From Deltaproteobacteria bacterium (lineage in GTDB: Bacteria > Myxococcota_A > UBA796 > JAFGLY01), in contig JAFGLY010000052.1 of assembly GCA_016927815.1 (NCBI GenBank), positions 1 through 34,974 of the forward strand: a stretch of DNA of 34,974 nucleotides, read 5' to 3'. Below, piece by piece: positions 1 to 8,778 of the stretch. The position numbers and the translations under genes are program-made. The notes under the pieces were generated by a model that saw only the letters and a program-made list of their open reading frames with translations, did no database searches and was not told the origin of the DNA. Within the stretch, counting starts at the first letter, position 1. Every line of letters begins with the position of its first letter.

Positions 1-1782
1 CGTGAACCCGGGGTCCCAGGAGAGGTTGCCCGAGGTCCCGGTGGGGTTGGTGACCCCCGAGTACTCGCCGCCGGCATTGCCGTAGACGTCGTTGTACAGG
101 CCGCTGAAGGTGGCGGTGGAGTCCCCGTAGACGCCCTCGCCCGTGGCCGCGCCCCAGAGGATGGTGTTCATGATCGAGCCGGTGGAGGTGCCGTGCAGGT
201 AGAGCCCTCCCCCGATGTCCGCGTCGTCCCCGCCGTGCGTGACGTTCACCTCGGTGAGGAGGCCGTCCACCACGAGTGCGCCGCCTCCGGTGTCCGACGC
301 GGTGTTCCAGGCGGACAGAACGTTGTTCAGGGTGAGCCGGCCCCCGTCCACCTCGAAGGCCGCGCCGTCGGTGGCGAGGTTGGCCTGGACCAGGGATTGG
401 GTCCAGGTGACCGACGCGCCCTCGTTGATCCAGGCGCCGCCGCCCTGGTCGGCGAAGTTGCCGACGAGGTCCACCCGCTCGAGCGTGAGGGTGGTGTCGC
501 GGGCGCACAAGCCCCCACCGTAGGAGTACTCGTAGTAGTAGTAGATGATGCCCGAGGTCCAACTGCTCACCTCGGGCAGGAGGTTTTCGCTCAGGACGAG
601 GTCGCGCAGAGTGGGGGTGGCGCCGTCCACGTAGATGCCCCCGCCGCACCAGGTCGTGGTGAAGCTGTAGCAGGTCCACGAGGCGGATCCGCAGGTGTAG
701 CTGTCCTCGAAGAGTTCGCTGTGCCCTCCCCCGTTGGTCAGCGTGAAGCCCGTGAGTTCGGCGTCTGCGCCCTCGCCGCTGGCGAAGGTGACGACGGCCG
801 CGTCCACCGACTCGCCCGAGATGACGGTGACGTCCCTGCCCTCCACACCCGTGACGCGGATGCCCTTGCCCCCGAAGTCGATGTTCTCGTGGTAGGTGCC
901 GGGGTAGACCACCACGCACTGGTCGGCGCCGTCGATGCCTTCCTGGATGGTGGTCCAGGGGTACGCAGCCGTCCCGTCGGACCGGGTGGCGGCAGCCGAG
1001 ACGTCCACCACCTGGGGCTCGCTGGCGTCCGCGTCGTCGCAGTCCCAGTCGTTGGCCGATCCCGAGCAGGCCCACTCGAGCGCCAGGGTGTTGCCGAAGG
1101 TGTCGCCGTCCTCGTCCGCGTAGTACCAGGCCCCGTCGATCGGATCGTCGTCCGTCCGCGCGTCGCAGTCGTTGTCCACGCCATCGCACACCTCGTCCGC
1201 GCCCGGGTGGGTGTCGGCGTCCGCATCGTCGCAGTCGTCCGCGCTGGCCGCGTACCCGGGGGGCTGCGTGCAGCCCGTGAGCGTGGTGCCGGGGACGCCG
1301 TACCCGTCGCCATCGGCGTCCGGGTACCAGGTGGGGGCATCCACGGCGTCCTCGTCCACGCTTCCGTCGCAGTCGTTGTCGGCGCCGTCGCAGACCTCGT
1401 TGCCGAGAGGGTGGCTGTCGGGATCGCTGTCGTCGCAGTCCGTGCCGTTGGCCACGTACCCCTCGGGCGGATCGCAGGCGGGCAGGGGGTTCGCGGGATC
1501 GCCGTAGCGATCGCCGTCGGCGTCGGCGTACCACGTGGTGGCATCGGCTGCGTCGCCCTCGTCGGTCTGGCCGTCGCAGTCGTCGTCGTGACCGTTGCAG
1601 TACTCCGTGGCGCCGGGGTGGACCGCGGGATCCTGGTCGTCGCAGTCGGTCCGGTCGTCGTACCCGTCTTCGTCCCGGTCCTGGTGCTCGCCGGGGACGC
1701 TGTCGCCCTCACCCGTGTCGTTCTCCTGCGAGTCGTCACAGGCGCCGAGGGCGAGCAGCAGGGCGAAAGGCAGGGTGCGCAT
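1..1782 (-). CDS. MopE-like metal-binding-repeat lipoprotein with beta-helix domain (3' end cut by window edge)
   Basis: The ATG at 1782 is preceded by a good GGAGG site, and 594 codons are open to the window edge, so the C-terminus is missing. The N-terminus is a lipoprotein signal with lipobox LGAC (Cys15). Residues about 45-250 hold three full and one partial 'putative metal-binding motif' repeats, each with DCDD, HPG, CDG..DNDCDG and a WYxDxDGD calcium-loop-like element. From about residue 255 the protein changes to a right-handed parallel beta-helix style (IQEGIDGAD, YPGTYHENIDF, GGGIYVDG, GGGLC), as in pectin-lyase-fold surface proteins. Such repeats are frequent in secreted myxobacterial proteins and are thought to bind Ca or Cu. 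A surface or outer-membrane location is inferred. The ligand and substrate are unknown. Confidence 0.9.
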   Translation of the reverse strand, partial: MRTLPFALLLALGACDDSQENDTGEGDSVPGEHQDRDEDGYDDRTDCDDQDPAVHPGATEYCNGHDDDCDGQTDEGDAADATTWYADADGDRYGDPANPLPACDPPEGYVANGTDCDDSDPDSHPLGNEVCDGADNDCDGSVDEDAVDAPTWYPDADGDGYGVPGTTLTGCTQPPGYAASADDCDDADADTHPGADEVCDGVDNDCDARTDDDPIDGAWYYADEDGDTFGNTLALEWACSGSANDWDCDDADASEPQVVDVSAAATRSDGTAAYPWTTIQEGIDGADQCVVVYPGTYHENIDFGGKGIRVTGVEGRDVTVISGESVDAAVVTFASGEGADAELTGFTLTNGGGHSELFEDSYTCGSASWTCYSFTTTWCGGGIYVDGATPTLRDLVLSENLLPEVSSWTSGIIYYYYEYSYGGGLCARDTTLTLERVDLVGNFADQGGGAWINEGASVTWTQSLVQANLATDGAAFEVDGGRLTLNNVLSAWNTASDTGGGALVVDGLLTEVNVTHGGDDADIGGGLYLHGTSTGSIMNTILWGAATGEGVYGDSTATFSGLYNDVYGNAGGEYSGVTNPTGTSGNLSWDPGFT

Positions 1783-1855
1783 GGGACCTCCGAATCGTGT
1801 GGGACGAGTCTACCACATGCTTCCGGTGTGCCAGGAGGGCGTCCGCAGTTCGTCT

Positions 1856-3766
1856 CTACTGGAAAGACCCGGGAGGCCGCAGATCCTTCAAGGACCGTGG
1901 AGGATCCCGGAGTTCGGTGTCCGGGCGTACCTCGTCCGGGCCGCAGGGTGCAGGGTCGCCCCAGGGTGCGTAGAGGGCCGCGCGGGCATCCTCGTACACC
2001 ACGGGGCCGGCCAGTTCGGGCAGGACCGACCCGAGCCGACGCAGCCGCACGGCGTGGGTCACCTCGCCCTGGTCCCGGCCATCGGAGCCCGTCGCGTGCA
2101 CGAAGGCGTCCTTCTGGAGGAGGACGTAGCGATAGCCGAGGTCGCGGATCGCGAGGCGGTCCGCCTCGCTCCAGGCCTTGGGGGGGAGGTCCGACCGGCT
2201 GGCGTCCAACAGCGCCTCCAGCCAGGTGTTCCCGTCGCGGAGCGCCCGCATGGAGGCGGGCTCGAGGATGGGCGTGGCCTCGGCCATGCCGCCGAGGATG
2301 GGGCGGCCGTGGAGGGTCTGGTAGAGGAGGTGGGCCTGGGTGAACCCGTGGGGCAGTTCGATGAGCGCGCCGGGCGGTCCACTCGCGAGGCACCGGTACG
2401 CCGCCGGGGCCGTAGCGGACCAGCAGGGGAAGGGCAGCAGGCCTTGCGCCCTCAGGTGGGCGCCCCACAGGATCACCGCCGCCACCGCCACGACCCCCTG
2501 CGCTTCGGGTCCCCGGCGGACGAACCGTCGGATCCCGGAAGGTGTCGAAGCCGCCGTACCGTATAGCCAGGCGAGCCCCGCGCTCGCGGCGAGCGAGCCC
2601 AGAAGCGCCAGCCAGGCGTAGGCACGGACCGGCCACCACAGGCGTTGCAGGGGTGGAATGCTCTTGACGAGGGCTACGTAGACCGGGTTGGGCAGGTACC
2701 GGTCCCCCACGACGACGAGCGGCCCGACCGCCACCAGGCCCGCGGCGATGGCCATGGCCAGGAGCGGACCCCGGCCCATGCGTCCGGGCCGTGCCACGCC
2801 CAGCAGAGCCAGGCCGACGGCCACCCACGAGGTGAGGTGCTGGGTGGTCTGGAACCAGGAAGCGCCCTCGTCCTCCCGCACCCAGGTCCCGGCCGCGCCC
2901 AGCAGCGGCTGCCACGTGGTCAGGGACACCGGATCCCCGGCCGTGGTGCGGAGCGGCGTGGAGAGGAAGCTCCAACGCTCCATGTCGAGAAAGCCGGGAA
3001 CCTCGCCCCGGGCCATGGCCGACAGCATCGGCACCGCGACGGGGGAAGCGAGCGCGAGCGCCAGGCCGGCCAGGAGGGCGAACCGGCCGAGCACGTCCAG
3101 CGACCGGCCGGCCTCCGGCGCGGGCCGGACGGCGAGCGCGAGGCCGAGCGCGAACAGGGCGATGGACGAGAAAATCGCGTAGAACCAGTATTGGTAGCCG
3201 ACGAGCGCGAGCAGCACGCCCGCGGCGATCGGATCGCGCACCCCACGCCGGAGGCCCGTGCGCCAGGCATGGCGGAGGAGCAGCGGGAGCAGCAGCAGGA
3301 TGCCCTGCGTGGGGCGGCCTTCGGCGATCTCGTAGAGCGCCCATGGAGAGGCCGCGAAGGTGAGGGCCCCCACGCCCACCGCGACGGGATCGTCGGTGAA
3401 CTCCCGTGCGAGGAGCGCGAAGGACCCCATCGCGGCGAGGAGGCAGGCGCACAGGAACGCGTCGTACCCCGCCACCGGTCCGAGGAGCGCTCGGAAGGGC
3501 AGGGCCGCCACGGCGTCCAGCACGTTGGCCCCGGTGTCGGCGAACACGTCCTTGCCGAAGGGAAAGAAGAACAGATCCGTGTGGAGGATCCGGCCGACGT
3601 GCGGGAACTCGCGCTCGACCAGCCAGTAGAACCAGAGGGTGCCGTAGGCGTCCACGGACTCCACCCCCATGTAGGCGCTCCGTGCTTGCACCAGGGCGGG
3701 ACCGAGGAGCGGGACACCGAGCAGGAGGGCGAGCAGGGCGGGGAGGAGGCGGGACCGCACGGGCAC
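1856..3766 (-). CDS. Polytopic membrane protein, GT-C/YfhO-like, paralog A
   Basis: This is a 636-residue protein from a GTG start; no strong ribosome site is visible. It has an N-terminal hydrophobic helix, a periplasmic-looking first loop with the signature DAYGTLWFYW and HTDLFFFPFGKDV, then about ten hydrophobic segments, and a soluble C-terminal domain from about residue 450 (GALIELPHG, LHGRPILGGM, YVLLQKDAF). The acidic first loop followed by many membrane helices and a soluble tail is typical of GT-C fold lipid-linked-sugar transferases and YfhO-like proteins. I cannot assign a specific family. The adjacent gene 3789-5672 is a clear paralog, transcribed divergently from a gap of only 22 bp. 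A role in envelope polysaccharide or glycolipid transfer is inference. Confidence 0.85.
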   Translation of the reverse strand: MPVRSRLLPALLALLLGVPLLGPALVQARSAYMGVESVDAYGTLWFYWLVEREFPHVGRILHTDLFFFPFGKDVFADTGANVLDAVAALPFRALLGPVAGYDAFLCACLLAAMGSFALLAREFTDDPVAVGVGALTFAASPWALYEIAEGRPTQGILLLLPLLLRHAWRTGLRRGVRDPIAAGVLLALVGYQYWFYAIFSSIALFALGLALAVRPAPEAGRSLDVLGRFALLAGLALALASPVAVPMLSAMARGEVPGFLDMERWSFLSTPLRTTAGDPVSLTTWQPLLGAAGTWVREDEGASWFQTTQHLTSWVAVGLALLGVARPGRMGRGPLLAMAIAAGLVAVGPLVVVGDRYLPNPVYVALVKSIPPLQRLWWPVRAYAWLALLGSLAASAGLAWLYGTAASTPSGIRRFVRRGPEAQGVVAVAAVILWGAHLRAQGLLPFPCWSATAPAAYRCLASGPPGALIELPHGFTQAHLLYQTLHGRPILGGMAEATPILEPASMRALRDGNTWLEALLDASRSDLPPKAWSEADRLAIRDLGYRYVLLQKDAFVHATGSDGRDQGEVTHAVRLRRLGSVLPELAGPVVYEDARAALYAPWGDPAPCGPDEVRPDTELRDPPRSLKDLRPPGSFQ

Positions 3767-3788
3767 TCGCTATCCCGAGCGGTTTAGG

Positions 3789-5672
3789 ATGACGCTTCCC
3801 CGACCGGGGTCCCTCGTGTCCCGTCGCCTGGCCCTTCTCCTGGCCGCTGCGTCCGCCCTCGCGCTCGCGGCCCTGTTGTGGGCTTCGCGCCTCGACGACC
3901 TCGCCGGCGCCTTCCTGGGCCGGACCCACGTCGATGCCTACGGCTCGCAGTGGTTCTACTGGTTCGTGGACCGGCAGGTGGGGCGCCACGCCTCGTTCGC
4001 CCACACCGACCTGTTCTTCTTCCCCCACGGGAAGGACGTCTACCTCCACACCGGCAGCAACGTGCTCGACGCGCTGGTGGCCGTGCCGTTCCGCCGGCTC
4101 CTCGGCCCCGTGCTCGGGTACAACGTCTTCGTGGTGAGCGGGCTTCTGGCCTCCGGTTGCGCCTTCTACGCCCTGGCGCGGGACTTCACAGAGGATCGGC
4201 TCGCAGCGGCCGTCGGGGCCGTCCTCTTCGCCTTCGCGCCCTACGCGCTCCTGGAGCTGGCCGAGGGCAGGCCCACGCAGGCGATCCTGGCCCTGCCGGT
4301 GCTCTACGTCCGCTACCTGTGGCGCACGGGGCTTCGGCGGGGGGTGAACGCACCGATCCTGGCGGGGGTCCTGCTCGCGCTCGTCGGCTACCAGTACTGG
4401 TACTACGCCGTCTTCGGGGCGCTCCTCGGGCTCGGGTTGGGTGCGTGGTACCTGGTGCGGCCGCCGCCGGGATCGGGCGGACGGTGGGCCCTGGCGGGGC
4501 GCACCCTGCTCGTGGGTGGCGTGGCGGTGGCGCTCGCTGCGCCGGGTGCCGGCCCCCTGCTCGTGGCCGCGGCCCAGGCGGGGACGGACGTGCCGGGGCT
4601 CCTGGACGTGGATCGCTGGACGTGGGCCCACACACCGCCGGTGACGGTCGAGGAGCGCTGGGTGGGCCTCCTCCTCTGGCAGCCCTTCCAGTTCGCCGCG
4701 GGCACCTGGTCGCACCTCCGCGCGACCGGGGAGGATCGGTTCGTCCGCGAGATGCACTGGACCCCGTGGGTGCTGGTGCCCCTCACGGCCGCGGCCCTGG
4801 TGCGGCCGGGCCGCCTGCCGCGCGGCCCGCTGCTCCTGCTCCTGGCCCTGTGCACGCTGGTGGCCATGGGGCCCCGGGTGTGGGTGGGCGCCCACGCCCT
4901 GCCCAACCCTCCGTACATCGCGTTGGCCAAGGTCTTCTCTCCCCTGCAGCGCCTGTGGTGGCCGGGCCGCTGCTACGCGTTCGTCGCGGTGCTGCTCGGC
5001 CTGGCGGCCGTGCAGGGCCTCGCCCTGGCAAGGCGTCGGCCGCGCCTGGGGGCGGCCCTGTCGCTGGCCGTGGTGGCGGCCTGGGCCGGGCACCTCCACC
5101 AGGAGCGCATCGTGCCCTTCCCCACCTGGGACGCAAGAGTGCCCTCAGGGTACCGCTGCCTCGCCGAGGGGCCGCCGGGCGCGCTGATCGAGCTGCCCTA
5201 CGCCGCGTCCGACGCCCACGTCTACTACCAGACCCTCCACGGCCGGCCGATCCTGGGCGGCATGATCGAGAACAACCCCTCGTTCACGCCTCCGGAGACC
5301 TCGGCGCTCCTCAGGGACAACGGCTGGCTGGCGGAGTTGCTCCGGATCACCGGAACGACCCACGAGGTCACGGCGTGGAGCGAGGCGGACCGCGAGGCGA
5401 TTCGCGATCTCGGCTTTCGGTACGTGATCCTTCAAAAAGACGCCTTCACAGCCACGGACGGTTCGGGCTCGTTCCACGCGGAGGTGGCCCGGACCCGCCA
5501 GCGCCAGGTCCGAAAGGCGCTCCTACCGCTGCTCGGCGAGCCGGTGTTCGAGGACGTGCGCACCGCGGTGTTCGCCCCGTGGGGCGACGCCGTGCCGTGC
5601 GATCCCGAACGGGTCGGGCGCAACCGCCACGCAGGAAGTGTCTCCCGACCGGACGGGCGGCCGGGGACGTAG
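3789..5672 (+). CDS. Polytopic membrane protein, GT-C/YfhO-like, paralog B
   Basis: This is a 627-residue protein from an ATG preceded by GGTTTAGG rather than a classical ribosome site. It is collinear with the divergent neighbour throughout. Shared blocks are DAYG..WFYW, HTDLFFFP.GKDV, G.NVLDA, EGRPTQ.IL, LVGYQYW.YA, LQRLWWP.R.YA, GALIELP, LHGRPILGGM, and AWSEADR.AIRDLG.RYV.LQKDAF. Hydrophobic segments fill residues about 12-440, and the C-terminal 180 residues are soluble. The conserved acidic/aromatic first loop would be the catalytic loop if this is a GT-C enzyme, but that is inferred. It ends 27 bp before the convergent rarA stop. The pair probably arose by inverted duplication; the two proteins could act on different acceptors or as a heterodimer. 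Confidence 0.85.
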   Translation: MTLPRPGSLVSRRLALLLAAASALALAALLWASRLDDLAGAFLGRTHVDAYGSQWFYWFVDRQVGRHASFAHTDLFFFPHGKDVYLHTGSNVLDALVAVPFRRLLGPVLGYNVFVVSGLLASGCAFYALARDFTEDRLAAAVGAVLFAFAPYALLELAEGRPTQAILALPVLYVRYLWRTGLRRGVNAPILAGVLLALVGYQYWYYAVFGALLGLGLGAWYLVRPPPGSGGRWALAGRTLLVGGVAVALAAPGAGPLLVAAAQAGTDVPGLLDVDRWTWAHTPPVTVEERWVGLLLWQPFQFAAGTWSHLRATGEDRFVREMHWTPWVLVPLTAAALVRPGRLPRGPLLLLLALCTLVAMGPRVWVGAHALPNPPYIALAKVFSPLQRLWWPGRCYAFVAVLLGLAAVQGLALARRRPRLGAALSLAVVAAWAGHLHQERIVPFPTWDARVPSGYRCLAEGPPGALIELPYAASDAHVYYQTLHGRPILGGMIENNPSFTPPETSALLRDNGWLAELLRITGTTHEVTAWSEADREAIRDLGFRYVILQKDAFTATDGSGSFHAEVARTRQRQVRKALLPLLGEPVFEDVRTAVFAPWGDAVPCDPERVGRNRHAGSVSRPDGRPGT

Positions 5673-5700
5673 GACGTTCCGCTTGGCGGGTCGCCGTCCT
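5671..5700. terminator. Weak inverted repeat between convergent genes
   Basis: AGGACG at 5671-5676 is the reverse complement of CGTCCT at 5695-5700, with an 18-nt loop. It lies between the convergent stops of paralog B and rarA. There is no T-tract, so intrinsic termination is doubtful; chance is a real alternative. Confidence 0.2.
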
Positions 5701-7004
5701 CACGATCCGTTGCCGCCCTCGCGGCTCGAGAGGAGCTGTCGCCAGTACGCGAGGCGTTCGGCGAGGACTTTCTCGGCGCCGAGGTCGGTGGGTTCGTAGT
5801 AGCGATCCGAGGCCACCTCGGGAGGCCGGTAGGCCTGGCGCACCACGTGGCCCGGAAAGGCGTGGGGGTCGAGGTACCCCTCGCCGTGCCCCTCGGCGCG
5901 GGTGAGCGCGGTGGGGGCGTTGCGCAGGTGAAGGGGCACCGGGAGCGAGCCGGTCTCCTGCACCCGGGCGAGCGCCGCGGCGAGACCCAGGTAGGAGGCC
6001 TTGCTCTTCGGGGCGCTGGTGCACCAGGTGACCGCCTGGGCGAGCAGGATCCGGGCCTCCGGCAGGCCCACCATCTCCACCCCCCGAGCGGCGGCCACCG
6101 CCACCTCCAGTGAGCGGGGATCCGCGTTCCCGACGTCCTCGGCCGCGAAGATCACGACCCGCCGGGCGATGCCCTCCGGTGGCTCCCCGGCCGCCAGGAG
6201 CCGGGCCAGCCAGTAGAGGGCGGCGTCGGGATCGGATCCGCGCATGGACTTGATGAACGCTGAGAGGACGTCGTAGTGGGCATCGCCGTCGCGGTCGTGG
6301 ACCAGTTCGCCCCGCTCCGAGGCGGCCTCGAGGGCAGCCCGATCCACCGTCCCCCCGTCGGGCAGGCCACGGGCTACGTCTTCGAGCAGGCCAAGCGCCC
6401 GTCGGGCATCCCCGTCGGCGGCCCGGGCGAGGCGGGTCAGCACGTCCGAATCGGCCCGAAGCCTGCGATCTCCCAGCCCCCGTTCCACGTCCTGGAGCGC
6501 GCGCGCGAGGAGGATCACGAGGTCGTCCTCCCCCAGGCGCTCCAGGCGGAACACCCGGCAGCGCGATCGCAAGGGGGGGATGACCTGGAACCCGACGTTC
6601 TCGGTGGTGGCCCCCACGAGGGCCAGCAGGCCGGACTCCACGTGGGGGAGCAGCGCGTCCTGCTGGGCCTTGTTCCACCGGTGGATCTCGTCCACGAACA
6701 GGATCGTGGGGCGGCCGTCGTACCGGCGCGCCAGCTCGGCCGCCTCCACGGCCCGGCGCAGGTCGGGCACGCCCGAGAGCACAGCGGAGAACGGGACGAA
6801 CCGGGCTCCGGTCGACTCCGCGAACAGGCGGGCGAGGGTCGTCTTGCCCGATCCGGGCGGTCCGTGGAGGAGGAAGGAGGGCAGGGGATGCGTGGCGAGG
6901 CGACGCAGCAGGCCGTCGGGTCCGGCCAGGTGGGCCTGACCGACGACCTCGTCGAGGGAGACGGGGCGCATTCGGTCGGCCAGGGGCGGGCGGAGGTCGG
7001 GCAC
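5700..7004 (-). CDS. rarA: Replication-associated recombination protein A (RarA/MgsA, AAA+ clamp-loader-like ATPase)
   Basis: This is a 434-residue protein from a GTG start. The family's usual N-terminal phrase PLADRMRP lies before the internal ATG at 6971, which supports the longer start. It shows the Walker A GPPGSGKTT (residues 48-56), Walker B with DEIHRW (105-110), sensor-1 GATTEN, and arginine-finger region RSRCRVF. The C-terminal MgsA/RarA tetramerisation part follows (DAHYDVLSAFIKSMRGSDPDAALYWLARLL). Length and motifs match intact bacterial RarA, which acts at stalled replication forks together with RecA and SSB. It is transcribed divergently from the LpxH-like gene across 43 bp. Nothing in it looks damaged. 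Confidence 0.96.
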   Translation of the reverse strand: MPDLRPPLADRMRPVSLDEVVGQAHLAGPDGLLRRLATHPLPSFLLHGPPGSGKTTLARLFAESTGARFVPFSAVLSGVPDLRRAVEAAELARRYDGRPTILFVDEIHRWNKAQQDALLPHVESGLLALVGATTENVGFQVIPPLRSRCRVFRLERLGEDDLVILLARALQDVERGLGDRRLRADSDVLTRLARAADGDARRALGLLEDVARGLPDGGTVDRAALEAASERGELVHDRDGDAHYDVLSAFIKSMRGSDPDAALYWLARLLAAGEPPEGIARRVVIFAAEDVGNADPRSLEVAVAAARGVEMVGLPEARILLAQAVTWCTSAPKSKASYLGLAAALARVQETGSLPVPLHLRNAPTALTRAEGHGEGYLDPHAFPGHVVRQAYRPPEVASDRYYEPTDLGAEKVLAERLAYWRQLLSSREGGNGS

Positions 7005-7047
7005 GGGGAACCGGCGGGCGGGCGGGGGACGCGGTAGGTTCCGCCCG

Positions 7048-7737
7048 ATGCGGGTGGTGCTGCTATCCGACGCTCACGTGGACGGCCCGGCCGACCCGGT
7101 CCAGGCCCGGCTGGTGGCCTTCCTGGAGGACGTCCGGGCGGATCGGCTCGTGCTGCTCGGCGATGTCTTCCACCGCTGGTGGGAGATCCGTGGCCGGCCG
7201 TTCCCCGCGTACGAGCCCGTGATCGCTGCGTTGGCAGTCGTGGTCGCGCGGGGGGTGGCCGTGCACGTGGTCATGGGCAACCACGACTTCGCGGCGGCAC
7301 CGAAGCTGGAGGCCCTGCCCGGACTGTGGAGGACCGGCCCCGTCACGGTCGACCTCGACGGCCGGCGGGTCTACCTCGCCCACGGCGACGCCGTGGATCC
7401 CGGGGCCGGGGTGCGATGGCTCGGTCGGGTGATCCGGAGCGCCACGTTCGACCGCCTGCTCCAGGGGGCGGGGCCCGCCGCGGCCTGGCGCCTGCTGGGC
7501 GCCCTGGCGGGTCCGGCGGGCAGGGATCGTGCGCCCCCGCCATCGCTTCTCGCTGCACAGCGATCCTTTGCCGAGGCCCGGATCCGCGAGGGTGCCGACC
7601 TCGTGGTGATGGGCCACCTCCACCGGCCGTGCGTGGAGGCGCTCGGTGGGGGCACGCTCGCCAACCCGGGAACCTTCCGGCACGCGGACAGCCACCTCGT
7701 GTTGGAGGACGGCGTCCCACACCTCGTGCGGGAGTAG
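7048..7737 (+). CDS. lpxH: UDP-2,3-diacylglucosamine pyrophosphatase-like metallophosphoesterase (LpxH family)
   Basis: This is a 229-residue calcineurin-type phosphoesterase. All metal ligands of the LpxH family are recognisable: SDAH (D8, H10), LGDVF (D39), GNHD (N78, H79), HGD (H112) and GHLHRP (H190, H192). LpxH cleaves UDP-2,3-diacylglucosamine to lipid X in lipid A synthesis at the inner membrane. The length is close to the 240-residue E. coli enzyme, and the lid-like insertion around residues 120-175 is present. It sits 2 bp from the convergent MreB-like stop. The broader class 'UDP-2,3-diacylglucosamine diphosphatase or related metallophosphoesterase' is safer if no other lipid A genes lie nearby; none is seen in this window. 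Confidence 0.85.
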   Translation: MRVVLLSDAHVDGPADPVQARLVAFLEDVRADRLVLLGDVFHRWWEIRGRPFPAYEPVIAALAVVVARGVAVHVVMGNHDFAAAPKLEALPGLWRTGPVTVDLDGRRVYLAHGDAVDPGAGVRWLGRVIRSATFDRLLQGAGPAAAWRLLGALAGPAGRDRAPPPSLLAAQRSFAEARIREGADLVVMGHLHRPCVEALGGGTLANPGTFRHADSHLVLEDGVPHLVRE

Positions 7738-7739
7738 GT

Positions 7740-8762
7740 TTAGAAGGCCACGCGACCGAGGACCGACGGCTCCTCGATCGCCGAGGCCGCACCGAGGGCC
7801 ACCGCGTGGAGCGGCTCGGGGGCGCGCACGACCGCGAGCCCCGTGGTCTGGCGCAGCCAGGCGTCGAGCCCCCACAGGAGGGAGCCGCCCCCGGCCACGA
7901 CGAGGCCGGCGTCCACGATGTCCGCCGCGAGTTCGGGCGGGGTCTCGGCCAGGGTCTGGCGCACCGCCTCCGCCAGCTGCCCGAGGACGGGCCCCAACGC
8001 GTCGCGGGCGTCGTCGCTCGTGACCGTGATCTGCCGGGGGATGCCGGCGGCCAGGTCGCGGCCTCGAACAACGAAGGCACGCGGGGAGTCGGGCTCGAGG
8101 GCGCACCCCACCTCGAGCTTGATGGCCTCGGCGGAGAGATCGCCGACCAGGACGTTGTGCGTGCGCTGGAGCCACGCCACCAGCGCCTGGTCCATGGCGT
8201 CCCCGGCGGCGCCCGTGGTGCGGCTGGCTACGACGGCGCCCATGGAGAGCACGGCGGCTTCGGTGGTGCCCGCCCCCACCACGCACAGGAACGTCCCGGA
8301 CGGATCCTCCACCGGGAGCGCTGCTCCGAGGGCCGCGGCCACCGGGCCGTAGACGAGGCGGACCTCCCGCCCGCCCGCGGCGCGGGCGCACTCCCGCGCG
8401 GCCCGCTGCTGCTCCTCGGTCACGCCGAAGGGGACGCAGACCAGGATCCGGGGTCGAACCAGGCTGCGCCGGCCGGCCACGCGTGCGATGAAGAAGCGGA
8501 GCATGGCCTCCGCGACCTCGTAGTCCACGATGACGCCGCCACGAACCGGCCGGACGGCGGTGATGGACTCGGGGGTGCGGCCCAGCATCTCCTTGGCCGT
8601 GGCCCCCACGGCCACGACCTCGCGGTGCGTACCGCGCTGGCGGACCGCCACCACGGAGGGCTCGTCGAGCACCACGCCCCGGCCGGGAATCGCCACCACG
8701 GTGTTGGCAGAGCCGAGATCGATGGCGAGATCGTGCGAGAGGAAGCCGAGGAAGAGACCCAC
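7740..8762 (-). CDS. MreB-like actin-fold protein with altered ATPase residues
   Basis: This is a 340-residue protein from the GTG at 8762, with GGAG seven bases upstream. It is collinear with MreB: phosphate-1 loop LAIDLGSAN (residues 12-20), DEPSVVAV, RPVRGGVIVDYE, connecting parts, and an adenosine-type motif VVAGGGSLLWGLD. Two key sites differ. The family's catalytic I-E-E-P reads V-Y-G-P (about 137-140), and the phosphate-2 D-I-G-G-G-T-T-E reads V-V-G-A-G-T-T-E (161-168), losing the Asp. ATP hydrolysis should therefore be weak or absent. No mreC/mreD follow it, unlike a housekeeping mreB locus, so this is probably a second, specialised MreB paralog. The zinc-ribbon gene lies 16 bp upstream on the same strand and may be co-transcribed. 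Confidence 0.85.
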   Translation of the reverse strand: MGLFLGFLSHDLAIDLGSANTVVAIPGRGVVLDEPSVVAVRQRGTHREVVAVGATAKEMLGRTPESITAVRPVRGGVIVDYEVAEAMLRFFIARVAGRRSLVRPRILVCVPFGVTEEQQRAARECARAAGGREVRLVYGPVAAALGAALPVEDPSGTFLCVVGAGTTEAAVLSMGAVVASRTTGAAGDAMDQALVAWLQRTHNVLVGDLSAEAIKLEVGCALEPDSPRAFVVRGRDLAAGIPRQITVTSDDARDALGPVLGQLAEAVRQTLAETPPELAADIVDAGLVVAGGGSLLWGLDAWLRQTTGLAVVRAPEPLHAVALGAASAIEEPSVLGRVAF

Positions 8763-8778
8763 GAGATGCTCCGGTCCG

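Noticed and set aside
1040-1700. Possible tandem DNA repeat or CRISPR-like periodicity
   Set aside because: The periodicity is protein-level repetition of the metal-binding motif; the nucleotide units differ and there are no constant direct repeats with spacers.
193-2343. Long plus-strand open frame opposite the MopE gene
   Set aside because: It is a Val/Gly/Arg-rich mirror of the real minus-strand repeat gene; the minus strand has the lipobox, ribosome site and known motifs.
738-5099. A very long open frame on the minus strand (about 1450 codons)
   Set aside because: It runs across the first MopE gene and both GT-C-like genes in a wrong frame, has no domain logic and is rich in Arg/Pro/Gly, as expected for antisense or out-of-frame reading of high-GC genes.
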